16,728 nt of DNA from Bacillota bacterium (GTDB taxonomy: Bacteria; Bacillota; UBA4882; UBA8346): NCBI GenBank assembly GCA_023435225.1, contig JAEYRX010000008.1:1-16728 (forward strand). Direction: 5' to 3'. A model generated the notes under the pieces. The model was not told where the DNA came from. It made no database searches and saw only the letters and a program-made list of their open reading frames with translations. This document shows positions 1 to 8,034 of this stretch, in pieces. The position numbers and the translations under genes are program-made. Position 1 is the stretch's first letter, and each line of letters begins with the position of its first letter.

Positions 1-2473
1 TAGAGCCGTTCGTCATTACCCAGGCGCTTATCGTCAGTTCATTTTTGAGTCCAAAGTCGCTGGAACCGAGATTGATATAATCCTTGGTTTGATTGTTCAA
101 TAAAATCCCGGAACCCAGATGTCCGGCGACCCACCGGGCCGATCCCATCAAGTCTCCGTTATGATTATTCATTGAAGAATCAGTTACGGTATTTCCACTG
201 CCTTCATCAAACTTCCAGTAGGCGGCCAACCCTTTGGTTAAGGAAATCTTGGCAAAGTTAGCCATGATCGCAGCGCTATCGCCACCGCTAACGGTTACCC
301 GAGTGGCGGCGGAGTTAGGATCATCAAAAGTCACATTCGCCGTACCGGTCCAGTTCACAAAGTAATAACCTTCTGCCGGGGTGGCGCTAATCTCCCGGCT
401 GACGCCTTTGTATGCCGTTATCTGACCGGAAGGAGCAGTACTCCCCGAACTGCTGTCACAGACAACGTGCAACCGGCACTCATCGATCCCGAAAGTGGTC
501 CCTACGAAATCCTTACCGGTTAAAGTCATTGTCCCGAAAGGTCCTTGCCAATCTACCAAAGATAATTCATATGGATACAGCTCGTAATCGGGAATACTTT
601 CACCGGCATAGTATTTATATGGGGTAATCATACCGCCCCGGCCCGTTGGTTGTAAAGCTTGAAGGTCCAGGCTGGTAAACCGGTAACGCGGGTCCGGATT
701 GGCGTTAGTTCCCGATAGAACCACGGCCTTGGCGAAGTTATTAAAAATCACGTTAAAGTCTTCGCCGGTAGCCTCCTCAATCGCTGCGATACCCGATTTA
801 TTCATGGAATACATTGCTTTAACAGCCCCGTCGCCGTATTGATCAATCAGGTAACGGATGAATAAAGCGCCATAGCCGTAATTGTCTTCAGTCCAGTAGG
901 TCAGGGAAAGATAAAGATAGGGCCAATAAGTAAGGTAATCCCGGATCCAGTTGAGATGGTTATCCAGATAACCGTTATAATACTCGGCAGCCTGTGACAA
1001 AGCTTCGTTCATCCATGTATAGATATGATCGGAATCATTATCTATAAGGTTGTCAAAGTAGGTCATATGTTGTAATTCATGGGCCAGAGTACATTTGATA
1101 TTATCGGGTTTAATATCAACCGCGCCTGTAATATTTCCGTTTTCATCATATATGTAACATTTACTATCGGCTGTCACATAAAAAATGTCGCCTTCGTTGG
1201 AAGCGGAAAATATAGTATTTGAAAACTGATCGACCGCATTATAATACCCCAAATCGCCATTGAGTAATGCCTGGGAGAATACTATAATTACCTTGCCATT
1301 ACCGTCAACATCCCAGACCTGTCCAAATTTCTCAAGGTTTGTTTGATAAATCCGATCAAAAGCCTCGCCGTATTCCGCCAAATACTGACTCAGATCATCC
1401 CGGTTATCAACGTAAAAGTATGCATAATCCGATATGTAACGGCAGGTTGTATTGATGTAAACGTCCGCTGCCGCAATATAAACATTGTTCCATTGGGTTT
1501 CATTAACTACCGGTTCAGCCGGCGCTACCGGGTAATACCCCCGGGTAACCTCTCTTTTTAAGGGGGAGATTTTTTGGCGTAGTATTTCATTTTCTTTTTG
1601 CCGTAGTAGATTATTAAAATTCGTTGTTGAATGATTAACCAATCTACTATTTCTTTCTTCTAAAATTGGATTGGCGGATCTAGATGCACCGCTCGATGTT
1701 AAAACACCCTTACGGGCATTTACAATTGATTCGGATTTTTCGATCGGTTGGTACGTCACCATTGTATAAACTTTCTTGCCGTTAAATGTGTCAAGCGCCG
1801 TAGGTTTGTTACTTAACGACCGGACGGAGTTCAGATCCAGGGTTCTTATCTCCGAGTATAAGTTATTAGCGCTTCTGGCCGTAACTTTGACTATTGTATC
1901 CGAAGCAGCCGTAATTGTTCCATTATAAAGATAACCGTTGTTAGTCGGATCGGTTCCATCATTGGTATAAAAGATACTCACATCAGGAGCGGCTTTTAAA
2001 ACAACCGCCAGCTTCCCCGGCCCACCGGAATTAACATCGGCCACCGGCGCTTCGGGAACGATTGTCAGGGTCACTGTTTTTTGACTTAAGATATTGTAGG
2101 ACCAATCCACGGCAGCGACGGTAATCGCCAGATCTCCGTAAAATCTCCCGTACTTATCAATAGTGACCAGTTCCCCGGTAACAGGATCGATTTGTTGTTG
2201 GTAGCCAAGGAATATCTGCCGTGTATCAATCGTGTATTCCCATTCGGCTTTTCCAAAGAAGGTCTCCCAGGGACCTTGTCCCACTTTTACCGCTATTTTG
2301 TTAACTAAATCAATATTGGAGGCAGTCCCGGTGATTTTAAAGAGTCCGGCAATTTTTGTGCCGTCCGTTACATTGCCGATAGTTATTTCTACCTGATCGG
2401 CAGCCAAGATGGTCGCGGTAGATAAACAAATAACCAACATCATTAAAAACAGCGTTTTCCAAAATTTACTCAA
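1..2473 (-). CDS. Secreted M30-like zinc metallopeptidase with LamG domain (3' end outside window)
   Basis: The frame is open from a TTG at 2473 to the window edge, giving 824 codons with no stop. AAAGGAGG lies 9 nt upstream of the TTG. Residues 1-24 form a signal peptide (SKFWKT, a hydrophobic stretch, then ILAA). Residues about 145-205 resemble a chitobiase C-terminal-like/FN3-type sandwich (YTNDGTDPT). The catalytic motif HELQH is at residues 465-469 (DNA 1081-1067), with WMNEALS after it, so E490 is the likely third zinc ligand. This HExxH...E pattern fits gluzincin families such as M30 (hyicolysin-like). Residues about 680-742 resemble the bacterial-repeat/InlB-B type (GYYFVNW...MANF). 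A LamG/concanavalin-like domain begins near 745 and is cut by the edge. It is probably an exported protease acting on extracellular protein, with the LamG domain binding surface glycans. The family is fairly sure; the substrate is unknown. The LamG domain closely resembles that of the gene at 3023-5725. Confidence 0.85.
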   Translation of the reverse strand, partial: MSKFWKTLFLMMLVICLSTATILAADQVEITIGNVTDGTKIAGLFKITGTASNIDLVNKIAVKVGQGPWETFFGKAEWEYTIDTRQIFLGYQQQIDPVTGELVTIDKYGRFYGDLAITVAAVDWSYNILSQKTVTLTIVPEAPVADVNSGGPGKLAVVLKAAPDVSIFYTNDGTDPTNNGYLYNGTITAASDTIVKVTARSANNLYSEIRTLDLNSVRSLSNKPTALDTFNGKKVYTMVTYQPIEKSESIVNARKGVLTSSGASRSANPILEERNSRLVNHSTTNFNNLLRQKENEILRQKISPLKREVTRGYYPVAPAEPVVNETQWNNVYIAAADVYINTTCRYISDYAYFYVDNRDDLSQYLAEYGEAFDRIYQTNLEKFGQVWDVDGNGKVIIVFSQALLNGDLGYYNAVDQFSNTIFSASNEGDIFYVTADSKCYIYDENGNITGAVDIKPDNIKCTLAHELQHMTYFDNLIDNDSDHIYTWMNEALSQAAEYYNGYLDNHLNWIRDYLTYWPYLYLSLTYWTEDNYGYGALFIRYLIDQYGDGAVKAMYSMNKSGIAAIEEATGEDFNVIFNNFAKAVVLSGTNANPDPRYRFTSLDLQALQPTGRGGMITPYKYYAGESIPDYELYPYELSLVDWQGPFGTMTLTGKDFVGTTFGIDECRLHVVCDSSSGSTAPSGQITAYKGVSREISATPAEGYYFVNWTGTANVTFDDPNSAATRVTVSGGDSAAIMANFAKISLTKGLAAYWKFDEGSGNTVTDSSMNNHNGDLMGSARWVAGHLGSGILLNNQTKDYINLGSSDFGLKNELTISAWVMTNGS

Positions 2474-2555
2474 CTAATATCTCCTCCTTTGTTATTTAAA
2501 ATTGGATGCTTGTTTCAGGTAAATCTATTAAAACAGCTAATGCAAATCCTATCTA

Positions 2556-2736
2556 TATATGATAAAGTAAATTTCTTTATATAAGATTTGCATTCCAAAA
2601 GCCGAATGCAAATGTCATTAATTTGAATTTACTTCATCATATTACAGCTGTAATAAGTTGAATTAAATTCATTAGTTTAAGTTACGTCCGGCTTTAGGGA
2701 CTTATTATTTATTAAAGAAATTTAATTCAACTTATA
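2556..2736 (-). mobile_element. 181-bp TA-flanked double-hairpin MITE-like element, copy B
   Basis: Two long hairpins stand side by side. The first has arms 2557-2572 and 2627-2642 (15 of 16 pairs) around an inner stem with an AAAGCC/GGCTTT apex. The second has perfect 16-bp arms at 2653-2668 and 2720-2735. The palindrome TTACAGCTGTAA (2642-2653) joins them. TA dinucleotides flank both ends (2554-2555, 2737-2738). The element has exactly the same length as the copy at 14227-14407 and matches it in reverse orientation, with near-identical arms and diverged loops. It lies in the 5' leader of the metallopeptidase gene, between its promoter and start codon. No ORF is visible in it, so any mobility would depend on a transposase elsewhere. 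Confidence 0.8.
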
Positions 2737-2815
2737 TAAAACAATTGGTGATTCTTTACACCCCCTAGTTCGTAATATTTTGTTTTCCAAAAAAATCCAT
2801 TTATTCTCCCAAAAT

Positions 2816-2844
2816 AATATATCTTCTTTTGAAACGCAATTCAA
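2816..2844 (-). promoter_or_regulatory. Promoter of the metallopeptidase gene (duplicated block)
   Basis: A -35 TTGAAT (2844-2839), a 17-bp spacer and a -10 TATATT (2821-2816) are seen on the minus strand. They sit in a 65-bp block (2819-2883) that matches 5852-5916 upstream of the next secreted gene at 62 of 65 positions. The predicted transcript would start near 2809, leaving a leader of about 335 nt that carries the 181-bp element. The hexamers and the conserved spacing are strong sequence support; activity is inferred. Confidence 0.7.
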
Positions 2845-2853
2845 TATGAGGAT

Positions 2854-2880
2854 TGTCATGTGGGGCAATGACATTTGTCA
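2854..2880 (-). promoter_or_regulatory. Candidate operator with three TGTCA/TGACA half-sites
   Basis: Just upstream of the -35, half-sites lie at 2854-2858 (TGTCA), 2869-2873 (TGACA) and 2876-2880 (TGTCA). The last two form the palindrome TGACATTTGTCA. The first two also form an inverted pair around TGGGGCAA. The same arrangement occurs at the duplicated promoter (5887-5906), where the third half-site is changed to TATCA. This fits an activator or repressor site, but the regulator is unknown. Confidence 0.4.
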
Positions 2881-2890
2881 TTTCACTTTA

Positions 2891-2942
2891 AAAATGCAGT
2901 TCCCCCAATGCTTCCGATAAAACCGGATTTGTAGGGGGAACC
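2891..2942 (-). terminator. Rho-independent terminator of the SGNH/LamG gene
   Basis: On the minus strand GGTTCCCCC (2942-2934) pairs with GGGGGAACT (2906-2898). An inner ATCCGGTTTTATCGGA hairpin lies between them, and a TTTTT run ends at 2891. It lies about 80 bases past the stop codon of the gene at 3023-5725. Confidence 0.7.
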
Positions 2943-3022
2943 AAACTAATATTTGTTTAAATATGACTATAAAAGTAACGATTATTTGACAGCTTTGATG
3001 AGACTTTCATTAAGTAAACTAT

Positions 3023-5725
3023 TTACTCACTAGGTATATTATATAATAGAGCCACTTCATCTGCTGACAAGGCCCGATTATAAATCCGGAACTCATCAAC
3101 AACTCCGTTAAAATAATAGGTTGGCGGATTACCGGCTCGTCCGGGAGCGGCTCCGATATATGTTTCATGGCTGCTGGAGTCAAATGTTAAACTTCCAACG
3201 GCATTTTTACTGTCAACCACTTCCCCATTCAGATAAATCACCAGAGCCCCGCTTTTATAGGTCATCACGACATGATACCATTTACCGATTTCGATTGGAA
3301 ATTTTGTAACATCAGAACATACATAAACGGGTGAAGTGGATCCGGTTGTTCGGATACAGCTTTGAATATAAAAACCTTTGCAATTATACCAAAGGGCGAT
3401 TGAATAAGGATAGCTGTACTGTCCCCGCTTGATTAAGACTTGAGGGCTCCCGGTATCTCCGTTGATCTTCACCCAAGCACTGATCGTCAATTCGTTGGTC
3501 AGTCCGAAGTCAGTGGAAGATAAATTGATAAAATCCACATTGTTGTAATTCAATAATACCCCGGAACCCGATTGTCCGGGCACCCATTGGATCGGATGAT
3601 CAAGTTTTCCGTCATGATTGTTGCCCGAACTGTCAAATATAGTGGTTTCATTGTCTTTATCAAAATTCCAATAAGCAACCAATCCATTATCATTCGGACC
3701 AGGTAATGTTGTAAAGAAACTATCTTCCGAAACATTAGTGTTCCCGGCCAAATCAATAGTACTTATTAGATAATGATATCCAGTCCCCGGTTTTAATCCG
3801 GTTAAAACGACCGTATGTTCCGTTGCCGGGTTAATACTCCCGTTAACAGTTGAACCGCAATCTGTAGTAAGCCCGTATTCAAAATTTGAGGTTGCGGGTT
3901 CATCTGTTATCCAACTGATGGCAGCCCCAGCGGCGGTTAGATTGGTGACTTGAATATTGCCGATAACGGGTTTTGTAACATCGATCCTCTGGCCATTCGA
4001 GCTTTTCCAGTTTAGGGATTGCAGTCCGACGCCATTTTCAGCTTTTACTGAAATATAATAAGCGCGGTTTTCAACTAAGCTTAATCCGGTGACGGTTACC
4101 TGAAGATTGTTACCGTTATCGGTCCAGTCCAACAGATCGGTCCTTCCCGGACTGGTACCAATGGCATACCAATACTTGATTATCCCGCTCTCCGGATCGC
4201 TAGAGGCGCTCCAATTGGCTGATAATGAAGTGGTTGAATTGGTAAAAGAGATATCGGGACCAAGGCCATCATTGACCTGAATTACATCCAACGGAGGCGT
4301 TTTGTCGTCTCCGCCTTTATAGCTGTAACTTTTAATGGCGGTATTCATGATATTGGCGGCCTTGTCTTTAATATTAGCGATGGTTATTGAATAAGTCCCC
4401 GACTGATGCTCCGAAGTGGTAAGAGTCACCATAGTTCCGGAGAGTTCCGCTTTGAAAACAAGAATGGGACTTGCGATATTATAGTTACTGATATTAGTGG
4501 CGGTTACTTCGTCAAGAGGTTCGTTAAAAATGATATTTACTGTAGTAGCTGATGATATACCCACCGATACAACCTCCGGCCCGGCCAGATCCGGTTCTTG
4601 GGTATTCCCATCCCAGCCCGCCATCTTCGCCAGCATCCACCACATGGCCTTTCCTAATCGGATACAACCTTCCCTGGAAATATGGCATCCTCCTTGAAGT
4701 AGAATGCCATAATCATCATCAAATCCGTCATTGTTCGCATCATGCTCTCCCCCAGCTTTCCCATAACCGGAACTAATCCCATTCGTTGGTGTCATGGCAT
4801 AAGCAGGCGCAATCCTCGGAAACTGATAGCTATTCCACTTCTCCATGCATTCCTTTCCGTTCTCATCCCAGCACAAAATATCCGCATAATCAAATAAAAA
4901 GCCGCCGTTATTTAGAACATGATTTCTAATTGCCATGTGTTTTAAATATTTTTGATAGCCGGCTTCAGTTCCATTAATACTATCCGAATGGCCATCATCA
5001 ACCGGACCGGTGGTAAAAAAAGTGAAAGTGCCCGATTCGCAAGCATTATATTCTTTTACAGCATTTATATATGTATCTAAATTAACACTATTACCGGTTA
5101 AAACATTATCCTCTTTGTCGATACCCCAAGGTAGACTGCCGTTCGGACCAGCTTGTGACCTTCCATACCAATGAACTCCATATTCAGGGTCGGGTTCTCC
5201 TAATAATACACCAGTTTCAATCTTTGACATATCGTAACACCACCCAAAGCCGAAAGCTGAGACTGGATTACCATTATTCTTTTGATAAGTTAAAAAAGCT
5301 TTCATCATCGTAATTGCGTTAGGATTAGTCCAGAAATCTTCCTCGCCTCCGTCTGAAGCCCAAGAAAGTGTAACAGTATTACTTATGTAAGGCCTAGATA
5401 CAACAAGGGAACCATTGGTCGATTTTTCTAGCTTGCTACCTGGCTTGAGTGACCAAATCGTTTTGACACTGTATTTACTATTCATAGCTTCCAATAGTTC
5501 CAGCCCATACAAATAGGCTGTGCCATGAGATTCTCCCGGTATTACAACCAGCATTGTTTTTACAATATCTAGGTACTTATCGGGAATCTTATCGAAATTA
5601 TAAACAGCGTCGTGATCGGCGATAATCGCCTCTGTAAGAGGGATTGGGAATTCTCCTAAACAAGTTACGCCAATAAGCAGCACCAATAAAAAGATAATCA
5701 AGACTTTTTTTATTAATTTTAACAT
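3023..5725 (-). CDS. Secreted SGNH-like hydrolase with Ig/Fn3 repeats and C-terminal LamG domain
   Basis: ATG at 5725 follows AAAGGAGG at 9 nt spacing. Residues 1-23 are a signal peptide; a C at 22 is not a good lipobox. Residues about 55-375 resemble an SGNH/GDSL-type fold: GESHG (S66) would be the nucleophile block, and the late block HISREG (H348) could supply the catalytic histidine. A DANNDGFDDD stretch (329-338) looks like an acidic calcium loop. Residues about 382-470 form a Big_5/SbsA-like Ig domain. Two fibronectin type III domains follow (about 476-582 and 585-675). A LamG/concanavalin-like domain fills about 680-895 and ends in a typical FRIYNRALS motif. No sortase signal is seen. 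It is likely an exported carbohydrate or ester-active protein that binds polysaccharide, but the enzymatic assignment is tentative. Its promoter is a near copy of that of the metallopeptidase gene downstream. Confidence 0.85.
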   Translation of the reverse strand: MLKLIKKVLIIFLLVLLIGVTCLGEFPIPLTEAIIADHDAVYNFDKIPDKYLDIVKTMLVVIPGESHGTAYLYGLELLEAMNSKYSVKTIWSLKPGSKLEKSTNGSLVVSRPYISNTVTLSWASDGGEEDFWTNPNAITMMKAFLTYQKNNGNPVSAFGFGWCYDMSKIETGVLLGEPDPEYGVHWYGRSQAGPNGSLPWGIDKEDNVLTGNSVNLDTYINAVKEYNACESGTFTFFTTGPVDDGHSDSINGTEAGYQKYLKHMAIRNHVLNNGGFLFDYADILCWDENGKECMEKWNSYQFPRIAPAYAMTPTNGISSGYGKAGGEHDANNDGFDDDYGILLQGGCHISREGCIRLGKAMWWMLAKMAGWDGNTQEPDLAGPEVVSVGISSATTVNIIFNEPLDEVTATNISNYNIASPILVFKAELSGTMVTLTTSEHQSGTYSITIANIKDKAANIMNTAIKSYSYKGGDDKTPPLDVIQVNDGLGPDISFTNSTTSLSANWSASSDPESGIIKYWYAIGTSPGRTDLLDWTDNGNNLQVTVTGLSLVENRAYYISVKAENGVGLQSLNWKSSNGQRIDVTKPVIGNIQVTNLTAAGAAISWITDEPATSNFEYGLTTDCGSTVNGSINPATEHTVVLTGLKPGTGYHYLISTIDLAGNTNVSEDSFFTTLPGPNDNGLVAYWNFDKDNETTIFDSSGNNHDGKLDHPIQWVPGQSGSGVLLNYNNVDFINLSSTDFGLTNELTISAWVKINGDTGSPQVLIKRGQYSYPYSIALWYNCKGFYIQSCIRTTGSTSPVYVCSDVTKFPIEIGKWYHVVMTYKSGALVIYLNGEVVDSKNAVGSLTFDSSSHETYIGAAPGRAGNPPTYYFNGVVDEFRIYNRALSADEVALLYNIPSE

Positions 5726-5848
5726 TTACATCAACCTCCTTTAGAAAGTAGTAAAAAATTCATAATGGCCTAAGAGCCATCCTCTAATTTTTACAACTTC
5801 CTATTTTTTTAATTTAACCATCCAAAAACTCCATTTTCTCCCTAACTT

Positions 5849-5877
5849 AGAATATCTTCTTTTAAAACGCAATTCAA
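5849..5877 (-). promoter_or_regulatory. Promoter of the SGNH/LamG gene (duplicated block)
   Basis: A -35 TTGAAT (5877-5872), a 17-bp spacer and a -10 TATTCT (5854-5849) lie in a 65-bp block (5852-5916) almost identical to 2819-2883. TGTCA (5887-5891) and TGACA (5902-5906) flank GGGCA upstream of the -35. The predicted leader is about 117 nt and ends with a strong ribosome binding site. The rest of 5726-6012 is AT-rich with no gene seen. Confidence 0.7.
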
Positions 5878-6012
5878 TATGAGGATTGTCATGTTGGGCA
5901 ATGACATTTATCATTTTTTAGTCCCCGAAACCAATATTTTAAAGGATTTGAGAATAACCAAATAACATACCCCATGAGTATTCTAAAATTCTGTTTCATA
6001 TCCGAATTTAAC

Positions 6013-6038
6013 AAAAAACCCGGCCGATATCAGCCGGG
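6013..6038 (-). terminator. Rho-independent terminator of the 422-aa exported protein gene
   Basis: On the minus strand CCCGGC (6038-6033), an 8-base loop and GCCGGG (6024-6019) are followed directly by TTTTTT (6018-6013). It lies about 140 bases past the stop codon at 6175. Nothing else is seen in 6039-6174. Confidence 0.85.
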
Positions 6039-6174
6039 AAATACGGTTCAATTAGGATTGCGATAGGAATTTGGATTAACATTTCGGGGGAATCAGGGGA
6101 AGAACCCTAATAATAAAAACGACATGATCCGGGCATCCACGGGATTGTCCCCCAGTCATTACATTGTCGGAGTA

Positions 6175-7443
6175 TTATTTAAACTTAGAAAATGTAAGCT
6201 CATTAAAATTAATTAATTGTTTTCCATAACTAAATACTCCGATAGTTTTATCATTATACCAGTTAAACTGATCCCCGGAACTTGCATAACTGTTAGCCGG
6301 TTCCCGCGCCACGACTTGGTCGTTGACAAAAAAGACGATATTGCGTTTGAGAACTTGGATACGGATTGAATTAACACCAGACCCATTCTTAGCTATAGAC
6401 TCAACACTTCGCCATGGTACCAGATTAATTAATTGTTTTTCATCTTTCTTTATTAAGTTTGAACCGGCCAAATACCAGATTCCGGCTTGCCCGTTACTGG
6501 AAATACCAAAAACGTAACCATAATGATATTTGTCGCCTAAGAGCAACAATCCATATGCATACGCTTCTCCTGATACCCAGGTACTTTTTAATTCCACCTC
6601 AAAAGAATCACCATACTTTTCCGGTAAGGAAATCCATTGCGCAGCCATGTTTTCTCCTGATTTACTTTCCAAATAGAATTGATCATCTTGATAATAGGCA
6701 TGTTGTGTTTCATCGTTTTGTTCTTGCCATAATCCACCGGATTTATTAAAATCATCCTTAAAAATTGTTTTAACCGGTTGTAAAGGCCGGGATGGTACGG
6801 GGTTAACCGCTACAAAGTTATCTTTAAAAAGCTGATAGGTTTTGGGGTAAGCTTCTACTAAACTGGTTTGAACTTCGTTTTTCAAACTCTCATTATTGAA
6901 GAAATCCATGATATAATTCATCCTATAGCTGCTATTCGGTTGGGTATAGGTGAGTTGCAGATTAATTTCACCAAAATAATACATTTTACCGGGTTCTATA
7001 GTCACCGAACGATTAATTGGTATCGTAAACACATATGAATATGCGGAATTGCCAATAGTTGTTTTAAAACAAATCAAATCATAAGTACCTGGTTTGGCGG
7101 AGAAGCAAAAAAGGTCACGGCCATAAATAATTCCGTTTTCATAGTATCCTTTTACCCGCAAAGACTCTTCAAAAAACTCTTCTCCGGTAGTATAACGCAA
7201 CGTTATTATCGCAGCGGGAAGATTACTGTTCTTATTATCTTTTAGATTGGCGGCATTTGAAGTATCCAACAAATTTTCGGTGTCTTTGATATGAAAACAG
7301 ATAACTGACGAATAATCAGCTGATTTTACCGGTTTTTTTTCATTAATCAGGATAAGCCGGCTATTGTTGCCGGCATAAACCAAATTGACCGCCATCAAAG
7401 ACAAAAAGCCAATTAAAAATAGACCATTAATTTTTTTCTTCAT
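6175..7443 (-). CDS. Exported protein of unknown function with C-terminal beta-sandwich-like domain
   Basis: The frame opens further upstream (GTG near 7497), but ATG at 7443 is preferred. It begins MKKKINGLFL with a clean signal peptide ending NLVYA-GNN, and GGAG lies 9 nt before it. The mature protein is about 398 aa. Residues from about 40 to 205 form an unrecognised domain with a Y/F-rich beta pattern (for example KMYYFGEINLQLTY). Residues about 225-420 start with FKDDFNKSGGLW and resemble the concanavalin/LamG-like or DUF1080-like jelly-roll folds that bind or act on sugars; this is a fold-level impression only. No cysteine lipobox, transmembrane anchor or catalytic motif is evident. It ends in its own terminator, and its upstream region lacks the promoter block shared by the two neighbouring secreted genes. 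Confidence 0.75.
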   Translation of the reverse strand: MKKKINGLFLIGFLSLMAVNLVYAGNNSRLILINEKKPVKSADYSSVICFHIKDTENLLDTSNAANLKDNKNSNLPAAIITLRYTTGEEFFEESLRVKGYYENGIIYGRDLFCFSAKPGTYDLICFKTTIGNSAYSYVFTIPINRSVTIEPGKMYYFGEINLQLTYTQPNSSYRMNYIMDFFNNESLKNEVQTSLVEAYPKTYQLFKDNFVAVNPVPSRPLQPVKTIFKDDFNKSGGLWQEQNDETQHAYYQDDQFYLESKSGENMAAQWISLPEKYGDSFEVELKSTWVSGEAYAYGLLLLGDKYHYGYVFGISSNGQAGIWYLAGSNLIKKDEKQLINLVPWRSVESIAKNGSGVNSIRIQVLKRNIVFFVNDQVVAREPANSYASSGDQFNWYNDKTIGVFSYGKQLINFNELTFSKFK

Positions 7444-7651
7444 TTTCATCAACTCCACTTTATTCATTCTTTTTATGTTTTTATTTATACTGACCACGGC
7501 TTAATTCATCAAAATGTTTATTGATAATCAGGCCGAGAATTCCTGAAGCCAAGAAATAATTACAGAGCAAAACGTCCTACTTTGTCGCCAGAATTAATAA
7601 TATTCTTAATTCTTCAATAATGAGTTGATTCCTCTAATATTGACAGATAAT

Positions 7652-7812
7652 AATAGCTCAACTTTCGCACTACAAAAATGTCTTGCAGTAAAGTCATATC
7701 AATTAAAATTAACTTTTGAAAACATCGAAAGCTTTAACGATTTTTTCAAAAGTTGATTCCTTAAATTATTGATTTTACTGCATTAAAATAAAAGTGCGAA
7801 AGTTGTATTAAT
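7652..7812. repeat. Long near-perfect palindrome (about 160 bp hairpin)
   Basis: Nested arms pair along almost the whole length: CAACTTTCGCACT (7659-7671) with 7793-7805, TGCAGTAAA (7684-7692) with 7774-7782, AACTTTTGAAAA (7711-7722) with 7743-7754. The apex is ATCGAAAGCTTTAACGAT (7724-7741). Bulges separate the stems. No ORF is seen. The apex GCTTTAA recalls the GGCTTTAA apex of the 181-bp elements, but the arms differ. It lies upstream of the gene at 6175-7443. The rest of 7444-7651 is AT-rich and holds nothing I can name. Confidence 0.7.
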
Positions 7813-7864
7813 AGTAATAATTTTCACAATTTGAAGAATGAATAACATGATAATAACCTTATAT

Positions 7865-7890
7865 AAAAATAACACCGAAAGGTGTTATTT
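7865..7890 (-). terminator. Rho-independent terminator of the CoA-disulfide reductase gene
   Basis: A perfect 10-bp stem, AAATAACACC (7867-7876) and GGTGTTATTT (7881-7890), closes a four-base loop (TTTC on the minus strand). The minus strand runs into TTTTT (7869-7865). It lies about 145 bases past the reductase stop codon, beyond the 98-bp inverted-repeat element. Confidence 0.65.
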
Positions 7891-7892
7891 AG

Positions 7893-7990
7893 GGAAGCGC
7901 TGATTAATCCGATTTTGTGCGAGCAAATATGCGGTATTAGGCATTTTGCGAAGCATAAAATCGTCACTTATTCAATTAATCAGCGCTTCC
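7893..7990. mobile_element. 98-bp element with 16-bp terminal inverted repeats (IS5-like MITE candidate)
   Basis: GGAAGCGCTGATTAAT (7893-7908) is repeated perfectly inverted at 7975-7990. Inner arms CGATTTTGTGC (7910-7920) and GCATAAAATCG (7953-7963) also pair with one mismatch, so the whole element can fold into one hairpin. Flanks are TTAG on the left and TTTG on the right, an imperfect match to the YTAR target duplication known for some IS5-family elements; the GGAAG-type ends also fit. It is too short to encode a protein. It sits between the reductase stop codon and its terminator. Confidence 0.6.
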
Positions 7991-8034
7991 TTTGAGAAAA
8001 AGTATGCAAAAAGTATTTAACGTTTTCTTTACTA

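Noticed and set aside
3121..4776. Plus-strand ORFs opposite the SGNH/LamG gene
   Set aside because: They are antisense shadows of a clear coding frame, with no family features or ribosome binding sites.
7481..7570. A 29-codon TTG-started ORF (MLCNYFLASGILGLIINKHF then a polar tail) upstream of the 422-aa exported protein gene
   Set aside because: It looks like a small membrane peptide, but start and ribosome binding site are weak, it is short, and no family supports it.
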